NCBI RefSeq assembly: GCF_020379485.1
Contig: NC_063435.1
Span: 1,488,001 to 1,552,000, forward strand
Origin: Brassica napus
Lineage: Eukaryota > Streptophyta > Magnoliopsida > Brassicales > Brassicaceae
Length of the DNA stretch: 64,000 nt
Direction of reading: 5' to 3'
The translations under genes and the position numbers were made by a program. Positions 50,497-60,256 of the stretch are shown in pieces. The notes under the pieces are model-generated. The model was not told the DNA's origin. It did no database searches and saw only the letters and a list, made by a program, of their open reading frames with translations. Numbering within the stretch: position 1 is the first letter of the stretch; each line of letters begins with the position of its first letter.

Positions 50497-50527
50497 AACT
50501 ACTCTTTTGAACAAAAAAAAAACTACT
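50497..50527. repeat. Possible tail-only insertion (7 bp duplication)
   Basis: AACTACT at 50497-50503 and 50521-50527 flanks CTTTTGAAC plus an A-run. The duplication is short, so chance is possible. Confidence 0.4.
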
Positions 50528-50680
50528 ATTTCGAAAACATTTTCAGAATTTGATTTTTTGATAAATCATTTTCAGAATTTGTTTCCTGCATTTTTTTAAC
50601 ATCATGTCTTAGTGTTTTATTCATTGATTTATAAGTTGTCTTTACAAAAAAAAAATATTTATTCTTGGGATGCATCATCA

Positions 50681-50722
50681 GAACTGCCAATACTTTTTTT
50701 TTTGAACTTAGAATTGCCAATA
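50681..50722. repeat. Tail-only insertion with 12 bp target-site duplication
   Basis: GAACTGCCAATA (50681-50692) and GAATTGCCAATA (50711-50722) flank an insert that reads CTAAGTTC plus an A-run on the minus strand. Confidence 0.6.
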
Positions 50723-50739
50723 GTTTTGACACTATGATA

Positions 50740-51004
50740 TACTCCCTCTGTTTCATATTAAGTGTCAATTTAGCTCATTTTTCTTGTTTCACAAAAAATG
50801 TCATTTTACAATACCAATGCAACTTATTCAACCTTTCAGCTTAAAATTAATTGCAAAATGCATTGATTTTATAAATAAATCTATTTATCTGAAATTCCAT
50901 TGGCTAGATTTGTGATATTAATGAAAACATAAATGCGTTTTAATGAGTTCCTTAATATGTGTGAAAAATGTGTAATTGACACTCTTTGTGAAACAGCGGG
51001 AGTA
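50740..51004. mobile_element. Stowaway/mariner-like MITE
   Basis: A 261 bp element starts CTCCCTCTGTTTC and ends with the near-complement GAAACAGCGGGAG, both followed inward by AGTGTCAATT or its complement. It is bounded by TA at 50740-50741 and 51003-51004. CTCCCTCCGTTTC-type ends with TA duplication are typical of Stowaway MITEs. No coding capacity. Confidence 0.8.
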
Positions 51005-51921
51005 CTATATAGTTATTTAATTTATTACAGGAGAAACCTTATAAATTAATAAACACTATATTTTTCCGGTCTCAACTTGAATCGGTGCAAAATAAAAATT
51101 ATTCGATAAATAATAAGATAATACTATTTTGAAAAATCTTATGTAAATATATAGTCTCATTAAAATCATAAATTAATAATTTCCATCTATAAATTTATAT
51201 AAACATATATACATTTATATAAACGTATATAATTTTTTATTGTATCTTTCTTCAAAAATGAATTTCATCTCTAGTTTTATTTTTAATTTTATCGAGTTAC
51301 ATATAAAAGTGAATTTGTATTGTATAATATGTATTCATACATAAACTATATCAGTATTCTACTAAAATAATTAAAATTCAAATGTATAAACACTAACCAA
51401 TGTACAATATAATGAAACAAATAATTTTTTTCATTTTTCTACACTACTTAAAAATAAGAAAGATATAAGTCTAAAGAGGAATCTCTTAAATTAATAACTC
51501 TAGAAATTAATAAATTATCATAGTCCCAACATTATTAATTTCTAGAGTTTTTACTGTACATATAATTACAAACAGTAATCTATTTGGAAAATGCAATGGC
51601 ATTTGTAGAAGATTAATTATGTGAAAATAAGTATTTTTTAGCAGAGGCGATTATATAGCTGGCGCATTTATAATTCTAGACATATTAAACTCCTAAGGCT
51701 GGGAGTTGGGTCAATGAGACGAGTAATAGTTCTCTGCAACCTTTCATTGTAATAAGTTCTTTTTTCAAACAATTCTAATAACTACGTCGTATAAAATATA
51801 ATCGAAAATTTTATGTGGACATTCTATCATTCAAATATGGATGATTTTACTATCAGGTTTGGGTATTTCATAAGGAATATGTTGGTTCACAAGTTTACTA
51901 TCTTTTCAAAGATTATGTGAT

Positions 51922-52027
51922 GATTTATGCATGCTACAAACTGAATGATCTAAAAATAGAATGTTTATAATCATGATTTATGCATGCTACAAACTGAATG
52001 ATCTAAAAATAGAATGTTTATAACCAT
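51922..52027. repeat. Two tandem 53 bp units
   Basis: GATTTATGCATGCTAC... to AATGTTTATAA(T/C)CAT repeats at 51922 and 51975 with one difference, so the duplication is recent. Confidence 0.9.
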
Positions 52028-52050
52028 GATGATTATGTGATGATTTATGC

Positions 52051-52310
52051 ACGTCACTAACTGCTTTAGCTCTAGCAACGTTCACAACTTTACAAAATCC
52101 ATAAGCCTCGTCAGCCAAACCATGTTGGCATAACGCATAAACCTCGTAATCCAATCACAGTGTTGTAAGTGACGGTATCAACGCCACAACTCTATTTCCA
52201 AGCCAACTAACTGCGAGACTCAGTTGACCCACTTTGCACATAGAATGTTTATACACATTGAGAACGAAAACGTCCGGGGAAACTCCCCAAGTTCTCTCCA
52301 GAGACACATT
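52051..52310 (-). pseudogene. Decayed PPR gene fragment (At5g14770-like)
   Basis: Minus-strand translation gives VSPDVFVLNV, CKVGQLSLAVSWLGNRVV, then (after a one-base frame change) DTVTYNTVI, then (after another) LCQHGLADEAYGF and RAKA. These are successive pieces of pentatricopeptide repeats in the right order. Two frameshifts, an in-frame stop and an internal deletion make it non-functional. An organelle-targeted PPR gene lies directly before FDH in Arabidopsis (At5g14770), so this is its relic. Confidence 0.8.
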
Positions 52311-52319
52311 GTTTTCCCT

Positions 52320-52365
52320 AAACATCACCAACTGAGTTGTTAAGCGAAAAAAAAAACATCACCAA
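52320..52365. repeat. Tail-only insertion with 12 bp target-site duplication
   Basis: AAACATCACCAA at 52320-52331 and 52354-52365 flanks CTGAGTTGTTAAGCG plus an A-run. It interrupts the region just upstream of the PPR relic. Confidence 0.75.
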
Positions 52366-52930
52366 ACCGAGCCTCGATGCCGAGAATCTTAATGCCGTCG
52401 TTTAATACCAGATACGAACCAGGCCCTATAGATGGGCTTACCTTTTCGGGCCTAAATTTATAGTCTGGACTAAAACAGCTTAATCAATCAACAATCAACT
52501 CGGTTCAATCAAAACTAGACTCTAATTCGATATTTATATCCGAAAATGAAAATTTACACACGAAATATCAAACAAAGCATAGTCCAAAAAATCTAAATTT
52601 TCATAATTTCTTAATAAACTTGAAAAACATGCAAAAGCATATGAAAAATCTGCTAAATGGAGAAACAAATTCGAAAATGGAGAACTAAATCCGATAAATA
52701 TAATAGATATCTTAATTAACTCAGAAATAAATCTCCAGTTAATCAGTATAACAAAAAACAAAAATGGTTAGAAATATTTCGCTCTTAAAGATTCAGAGAC
52801 TGAGAAAAGAGAGAAATATATGACTTGAATACTTATGATTTGGTCATGAAATTTACACTTAATTATCAGAAAACATCAATACCAAATTAGTACAATATGG
52901 CTCGATAGCCGTCGGTTATATCTTCTTTGC

Positions 52931-52936
52931 CACGTG
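52931..52936 (+). promoter_or_regulatory. G-box/ABRE (CACGTG) in the FDH promoter
   Basis: GCCACGTGTCACG about 180 bp before the FDH ATG contains a palindromic CACGTG. Such sites bind bZIP/bHLH factors and fit the stress inducibility reported for plant FDH. Binding here is inference. Confidence 0.5.
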
Positions 52937-53013
52937 TCACGTTGTAGCTGGGTTGGACAAAGGGACGATTTGGTTTTGGTTCATCAGGTGCGTGAACTTT
53001 CATCAACTAAGTG

Positions 53014-53020
53014 TATATAA
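53014..53020 (+). promoter_or_regulatory. TATA box of the FDH gene
   Basis: TATATAA about 100 bp before the ATG at 53117, followed by a C/T-rich leader. Confidence 0.55.
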
Positions 53021-53116
53021 GTAGTTGTCTCTTCTCCTTCCCATTAGTAAGTCTACCAAGGAAGTAACCAAATTGATAATAAACTCTCTTTTATCTCTTC
53101 AGCTGTTCTATTGAGA

Positions 53117-55340
53117 ATGATGGCTATGAGACGTTTCACCGGGGCGGCGATCAGGGCCTGTTCTTCCTCTTCGTCTTCTGGCTACTTTGCTCGCCACCTT
53201 CATGTACGATCTTCTATCTCTCTCCTTTTTCAAGATTTCTGGTGTTAATAATAAGTTTTATAAGGTTGCCAGATTCTGGAGAAACTCGTGTTACTTGTGT
53301 ACGCTTTTTAAGTTTGTTTGTCTAATACTTTAATATTGCGTAACTGATGGAGGTTTTGAGACCTTTTCCATATAATTTCACTCAAATTGATGAGATCCAG
53401 GGTTTTGGTGTTGAAGAATTCATTTAGTTGTGATAATGATTCAGACAGTGCATGCATGACTGTAACGTGTGACGGAAATTATGAAAGTACAACCGTCCTT
53501 TCTGATTATTGATTATTTTTTGTTTGAAACACTCCTTTCTGATTATTGATTTATTTCATTTTTTTCATCCTAGAAGCAATGACTACATGGTGTTTCTTTC
53601 TTGATATTAAACGACAGGATATTTTGTTAGGCTCTCTTGCAAGATTATGGGCCTCTAAACAAGCTTATAAAACGTTTGGGCTTTTATTAATAATACTAAT
53701 TGAGTGTATGCACGTTAGTTTTCAAAACTTGACACACAAGTCTTAAGACAGGGTTTCTTTAAAACTTACATGCTTCGAGTTTGTTTTCCTATATATGTAA
53801 CGGCTATATAGAAACTTTATGTTAAATAGTTTTCTGAACCGGTTTATGAAACAGGCTTCTTCTGGTGAGAGCAAAAAGATTGTTGGAGTTTTCTACAAAG
53901 CCAATGAATACGCTTCCAAGAACCCTAACTTCCTCGGCTGCGTCGAGAACTCCTTAGGAATCCGCAACTGGCTCGAATCACAAGGACATCAGTACATTGT
54001 CACTGACGACAAAGAAGGTCTAGACTGTGGTAAGTATTCATCAAATCCGTACATAAGATTTTAATTATCACTTAAAAATCTCATATGTTATTACTTTTTT
54101 ATTATTATTATTAGATGCCTAGCACATATATTTATTATTCTTTTTAATGCATAGCACATACTATATGTATGACTCTTCTAATGCTACTCTTATAATTGGC
54201 AGAACTTGAGAAGCACATCCCGGATCTTCATGTCTTGATATCCACCCCATTTCACCCGGCTTACGTGACTGCGGAAAGGATCAAGAAAGCCAAGAACCTC
54301 CAGCTTCTCCTCACTGCTGGTATTGGATCCGACCACATCGACCTACAAGCAGCTGCAGCTGCTGGCCTGACGGTGGCTGAAGTCACAGGAAGCAACGTGG
54401 TCTCTGTGGCAGAAGATGAGCTGATGAGAATCCTGATCCTCATGCGCAACTTTGTACCAGGGTACAACCAGGTCGTCAATGGAGAGTGGAACGTTGCGGG
54501 GATTGCGTATAGAGCGTATGATCTGGAAGGGAAGACGATAGGAACCGTAGGAGCTGGAAGAATCGGGAAGCTTTTGTTGCAAAGGTTAAAACCGTTCGGG
54601 TGCAACTTATTGTACCATGACAGGCTTCAGATGGAGCCTGAGCTGGAGAAAGAGATTGGTGCTAACTACGTTGAGAACTTGAATGAAATGCTTCCTAAGT
54701 GTGATGTTGTGGTTCTCAACATGCCTCTCACGGAGAAGACAAGGTAAAATTGTGAATATCACTAAAATTAAAGATACTCTGAATAAAAACAAACAATACA
54801 ATATTTTTTTTATATTTATATAAATTTTATATACATTGATTATTAATTATGTTTCTGTAGAGGAATGTTCAACAAAGAGATGATAGCGAAAATGAAGAAA
54901 GGAGTTTTGATAGTGAACAATGCAAGAGGAGCCATCATGGACAGGCAAGCTGTGGTGGAAGCGATGGAGAGTGGACAGATCGGAGGGTATAGCGGAGACG
55001 TTTGGGACCCACAGCCAGCACCTAAGGACCATCCATGGCGTTACATGCCTAACCAAGCCATGACCCCTCACATCTCTGGCACCACCATGGATGCACAGGT
55101 TAATATTGTTTTCCTTAAGAGTTAACAAATATCATACATAATAGTCGCTTTGAAATTAATCAAAATTAGTCAAATATATTATTGATATTATATATTTGGT
55201 GATTTGTTTGATTTGAAAAAAAACAGATACGTTATGCGGCGGGGACTAAAGACATGTTGGAGAAGTACTTCAAGGGAGAAGACTTCCCTGCTCAGAATTA
55301 CATTGTCAAGGATGGTGTGATTGCTCCTCAGTACATGTGA
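53117..55340 (+). CDS. FDH: NAD-dependent formate dehydrogenase, mitochondrial
   Basis: Oxidises formate to CO2 with NAD+, in mitochondria. Exons: 53117-53203, 53855-54029, 54203-54743, 54861-55098, 55227-55340; 384 codons plus stop, the family length in Arabidopsis. The N-terminus is a Ser/Arg-rich presequence ([17 protein letters not shown]). The catalytic domain starts [19 protein letters not shown]. The NAD fold has [16 protein letters not shown] followed by YHDR. Substrate and catalytic residues lie in [16 protein letters not shown] and [13 protein letters not shown] (catalytic His). The usual PHTSGT is PHISGT here, a Thr-to-Ile change next to the His that should be tolerated but is unusual. 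Two consecutive ATGs open the frame. Confidence 0.95.
53496..53551. repeat. Tail-only insertion with 19 bp target-site duplication (FDH intron 1)
   Basis: TCCTTTCTGATTATTGATT occurs at 53496-53514 and 53533-53551. The 18-nt insert reads GTGTTTCAAAC plus A6 plus T on the minus strand. Confidence 0.8.
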
Positions 55341-58300
55341 GCAGTTTTTTTCAAGTCTTGTAAGCTGTATCCAAAGGACAAAAGCTTACAATGAACCAAA
55401 TAAATTCTCAATAAGTTGTCCCTTTTTCCATTTGAAAAAAAATTGTAATAAGACATGTAATGTAACGTACGTTATGATTTCATGACATATGTTCTTATAT
55501 ATGACAGTGCTTATTATATTTGATCTTCGAGTTGAACCTAACTTTTTAAGAGCCATCGACCCGTAAAAAGGGTAATGTTTCCACATCGACCCGACTTGTT
55601 CCACACCTGGATATGGACACACCGACGCTGGTCTCACTTGGACTTTACGACAACATTTGTATAATGTTGTAGAACGTGGGTCCAAATATGTACAAATAGT
55701 ATTTATGTTTCTCGACAACTATGTCAATCAATATTATGCGTATTAAAACTATGAAATAATATTGATTTCATTTTCTCTAGATGATATGTGGCGATTCATG
55801 TTATGTCAATGCTAAAAATTCAACTTGTAATTTGATCAAACAGTGATTAGATATGGTGACAGCCAACTATTATTAGTTTCCTTATTCTAATTCTTCCCCT
55901 ACCCACTTTTCAGTATCGCATTTTTTTACTGCATCAGAGTATTGCTCAAACCTAAAAAATTTCTGAACAACATATTTAAGATAGTAACTTGTATAATTCA
56001 TAACTCACTTTATCATCTTGCCGACTTGGTAAGACTTTTGAGAAATACTCATTTTTATTTGTTCTTCCTCCCGAAAAGGTCACCACTCGAAACCTATTAT
56101 CAAAGGATATGCACATTTATTAAAGAAAAATTATTTCAGTTTAAACCAAAAACCATATACAGTACAACATCTACAAATTAATAATGTTGAAATTTTATTT
56201 ATTTGTAGAGATATTAATTTACAAAAAAATTCTTATTTAAAATTCTTATATTAAGATATATTTATTCTAAGATAAAAAAAAAATGATTTTAGTATATAGA
56301 CATTAATTGTTATTTTTAAAAATTTAACATTTATATTAATTTTATTATATTATTTGGTGTATATAATATATATTGCATAGAACTTGTGGGTTTAGATATA
56401 GTACTACTAAATCACATCAAAAATATATTAAGTGTTAAGAAAATATAAAGATAATTCTATTGTGAATATAAAAAAAATTATATATTAATAGGTTCTTACT
56501 TATATAAATATTTATACATATAAATTATTAATTTATAATTTTAATGGGACCATATATTTACATATAATTTTTTATAAATATCTTATTATCTTATTGATTT
56601 GTGTCAAATTTGAACCATTCCAAATTGAAACCGGCAAAATTAATTTATTTATATAAATTATTAATTTATTGAGTATTAATTTATAAAAGTTTTAGTGTAA
56701 CTACAAGTTTCTTATGTTGAGTAAATAATAATTAATGCTTCCGATCTTCCCATTATTGTATAATTGATAAATAGATTATAGATACAAGATTTCATGACAA
56801 TATTAACATAATAAAAACACGTATAAATCCAAAGATATTTCATACCAAATTTTGCTGTAAACTTTTTTTTCAGTCAAACTCATTCTTTCAAATGATTCAA
56901 GTTATTGATTATAGGGATCTGACAAGATTTGAATTTAATTCTTATATATAGATAAGTACGATATGAATTTAAAGCTCTTACACCTACCACATTTCTGTGT
57001 ATCCAGAAAATGTATGACATGTAGTGTCATTGTTATCAACATTCATGATAAAAAAAAAAAAACATTTGCTTGAAAAACCATTTCTAAAATATCATGCTAG
57101 ATTCACAGCGACAGTCGACAGTTGATGAGGATGTATTAAGCGCTGGAGGGTCTTATCAAAATCTAATCAAACATCTTTATTCAAAATGAAACATAATAAT
57201 CACTCAAATATATAATTAACCAAAAATAGAAATGAGTTTTTATTTGGAAATAATATATTTATAAAAACATTAATTTCAACCGCGAGGCAATCGCAATATA
57301 TGGTAACTAGAAACCGACAAATAAATTCCTGTGCACATCGGCCCCACTCGAAATTTATATACAACACCGTTTCAGACCCACACCATACGAATACGACGTC
57401 GTCTCGAGCCACACTTACATGAATACGACTCGTGAAAGTGCATCGCCGGTTAAATAATTTTTTTTTCGTCTTCAAACAAATTAAAAGAAGACTCTCTCTT
57501 CACTCCATTTTCTCTCGCATTTCAAATTTGATTTCCTTATTTAGATTCTTAAGGTCGGCGAGGCGATTCTCTAGTCCACGGCGTTTCCCTTGCTCCGCCG
57601 TCAGCTTCTCTACTCAGATTCTGCTACGTTTCGCCGGTAAACTTCTCCGTCCTCATTTTCGGTAATGCAAATTCGAACTAGTGTTTGGTATTCTCAACGT
57701 TTGGTGCTGATCTCTGGAATTCTAGAATTAGTCAGCCGGTGAAACGTTTTTGTAATCGGATTCGGAATCGCGAGGACTTGCTTGGTAACGAGTCGAGATC
57801 TTCCGAGTGTTATTGAGCGAGATCGTGTTTTCGTTGCTATTGTTAATCTGCTTTGAGAATCGAGTTCGAAATGTAGATCTCTTGCTGTGTTTCCTTCTCG
57901 CTGTTGACAAGTGGAGTTTGTTGACTGATTCAAGCTTTATAGATTTGAATTCATTGAGAGATCTGTGAGAAGTTTCCTACATAAGAGATATAATGCGAGA
58001 CGTCTCCTAAATAAGAGATATAAGAGACGTCTTTTAGCTTTTAACGAGACGTCTTTTAATTTTTAACTAAAAAAAATTAAGAGACGTCTTCTCTTATATT
58101 AGCTAAGAGACTTTCCCTAAGAGACATGCATTAATCATACCCTAAGAATCTAATGCTATGTGATAAGTTAGAAACGGATTTGAGTCTCACTCTAAGGCTG
58201 TGAAGTAAACTCTAGAATGTGTGTTATGTGGACTAGAGAGTATGATCTTAGTCTTCATTGTTTTGATTATAGACTTTCTTCTTGCAGTACAATCACATAG

Positions 58301-58383
58301 AGTCTGTGAAGTAACCACATTGTTCTTCTTGTAACTTTCTTTATGTTTTTTGAATGTTGACTTTGTTTCTAGCTCCTTCACGC
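55341..58383. other. Intergenic plus 5' leader of the ARM-repeat gene
   Basis: 55341-57430 is AT-rich with no gene recognised. About 57480-57665 looks like a transcribed leader (C/T-rich) with an intron reaching the TTTCTAG acceptor just before the ATG at 58384. That intron holds four AGACGTCT palindromes (57998-58089). Confidence 0.45.
57998..58089. repeat. Cluster of four AGACGTCT palindromes
   Basis: AGACGTCT occurs at 57998, 58025, 58047 and 58082, interspersed with ATAAGAGATATA, and the last flank reads CTAAGAGA. It may be the remains of an inverted-repeat element. Confidence 0.6.
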
Positions 58384-59788
58384 ATGGCGAGCAATACTTT
58401 GAAAGATTTGAATACTCTTCCTGTAACTGAGAAGATGAGTGAATGTAAACCAAGCTTAGCCAAGCCTTGTGTTGGGAAAATTAATGGAAAGTCTGAAGAC
58501 AGACCTCTACCAAGCTCTGCTGCTGCTTTGGATCCTAGTGTTGTGGAAACAGAGAAAGCTGCCGTGGAAGTTGAGTATATTGAATCTGAGAACTTGGATG
58601 ATGTTGACGATGCTGATGCAGTTCTCAAGGTATCTTTATGCTTTGGTTGTGTTAAATCCCATTAGCAAACTGTTAATCTATTTGGAGATTAGAGATGTGA
58701 TTGTTTAAGAATCTGTTTGGTTTCATTTTTTCTTCAGACGGTTGTAGCTGGTCTTGACTCCAAGGATTGGGTATCAGTCTGTGATGCTCTTAACAACGTT
58801 CGTCGGCTTTCAATATTCCACAAAGAAGCAATGCTGCATATGCTGTAAGCCATGTTCTTTATACTGAAGTCTATAACTTCATTTAGATTGAAAATTGGAA
58901 GTCTCACGATTATCTTCTCTTAACAGAGAAAAAGTGATCCCACTAGTTGTGAAATCACTGAAAAATCCAAGAAGCGCGGTGTGTAAAACCGCATGCATGA
59001 CATCTGCAGACATCTTCAGCGCGTATAACAACGATATAACAGATCTGTTGGATTCTCTCGTAATTCTTTTTATCTTATCTCTTACTCTTTCACTGTGCTC
59101 ATTTGATTGAACTTTACTTGTTCTCATACACACTATGCTCACAGCTTACTCAACTCCTCCTCAAGTCTTCCCAAGATAAAAGGTTTGTCTGCGAGGCAGC
59201 AGAGAAAGCTTTAACATCAATGACCAAATACGTTTCCCCAACTTTGCTGTTACCAAAGCTGCAACCTTGTCTCAAGAACAGGAATCCTCGGATCCGTGCA
59301 AAAGCATCGTTGTGCTTTTCCAGAAGTGTTCCCCGATTGGTAATACAAGTTCATCTTCTTTGCTTTCCAGATATATCTATCAAAAACGCATCACATATTA
59401 TGTAGCAACTCTAACTCTGTGTGCTGTGATATACATGCTTCAGGGCGTTGAAGGTATTAAAGAATATGGAATCGACAAATTGGTTCAAGCAGCCGCGTCT
59501 CAGCTTACCGATCAGCTCCCTGAATCCCGCGAGGCTGCACGTACCGTCCTACTAGAACTTCAGTCCGTTTATGAAAAAGCTCATCCTATCATCAAAGACG
59601 AGACATCATCACCATCATCTTTGCCAGAGGAAGAGCAAACCCCAGAGGCAGTTACTTGGGAAATGTTCTGTCAGTCGAAGCTGTCGGCTCTAAGCGCACA
59701 AGCCGTGCTTCGTGTCACCAATGTCGTGGCAGTGCCTGCTCGGGAGGGTTTGGTTACTGCAGGTTCATCTTCTTCATCACAGCTATAA
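58384..59788 (+). CDS. ARM-repeat/TOG-like protein (At5g14790-like)
   Basis: Alpha-solenoid protein of unknown function, possibly binding microtubules or acting as a scaffold. Exons: 58384-58629, 58738-58844, 58927-59059, 59145-59339, 59444-59788; 341 codons plus stop. A disordered acidic N-terminus (about 80 residues) precedes HEAT/ARM-like helices: DWVSVCDALNNVRRLS, VIPLVVKSLKNPRSAV, TSADIFSAY, FVCEAAEKALTSM, LQPCLKNRNPRIRAKAS. The tail SREAARTVLLELQSVYEKAH and RVTNVVAVPAREG is conserved in the plant family. The start is the first ATG after the leader-intron acceptor; an in-frame CTG upstream is intronic. It sits after FDH, as in Arabidopsis. Confidence 0.88.
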
Positions 59789-60256
59789 GCCTTCTCTACT
59801 ACATTTTGCATTTTATTAAAACGTTCGCTATGGATCATACGGTACATGGTATTCTCCGGCTATGATCTACCACATTGGCAAGTTATGGACCGGTAAAAAG
59901 AGTGAAACCCGGTTATTAAAAATCTTTGGTTATTTTTCCTTTTGTGAGTGAGATTATTTTCTCATCAGTTTTCATGAGTGACCTTTTTCTTATGTGTATA
60001 TATCTATACCAAGATTTGGTAAGATGGTCTTAGTCTTTTGGTTTAATGCAATTGGTCGGTTTCTTTGACGATTCAAGCGTTCATTTTCACATCGTTATTG
60101 ACTTGTATGATACAAACTTATAAAAAAACATTAATAATACAATAAGGATAAAAACAAATAAGAAAAATCGTGTCGTTCATACAAAAAGCAATAGAACACA
60201 CGGCGTCTCAAAGAGCTGCGAAGCTAAACCAACCAAAAACGACACGAAACCTAAAA
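59789..60256. other. Intergenic between convergent ARM and PIG-B genes
   Basis: Presumably both 3' UTRs. Nothing else recognised. Confidence 0.5.

Larger units (their letters stand above)
49339..52049. other. Intergenic upstream of WER, transposon-rich
   Basis: Contains a Stowaway-like MITE (50740-51004), tail-only insertions at about 50497 and 50681, and a 53 bp tandem duplication (51922-52027). The WER promoter must lie in the left part. No gene seen. Confidence 0.5.
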
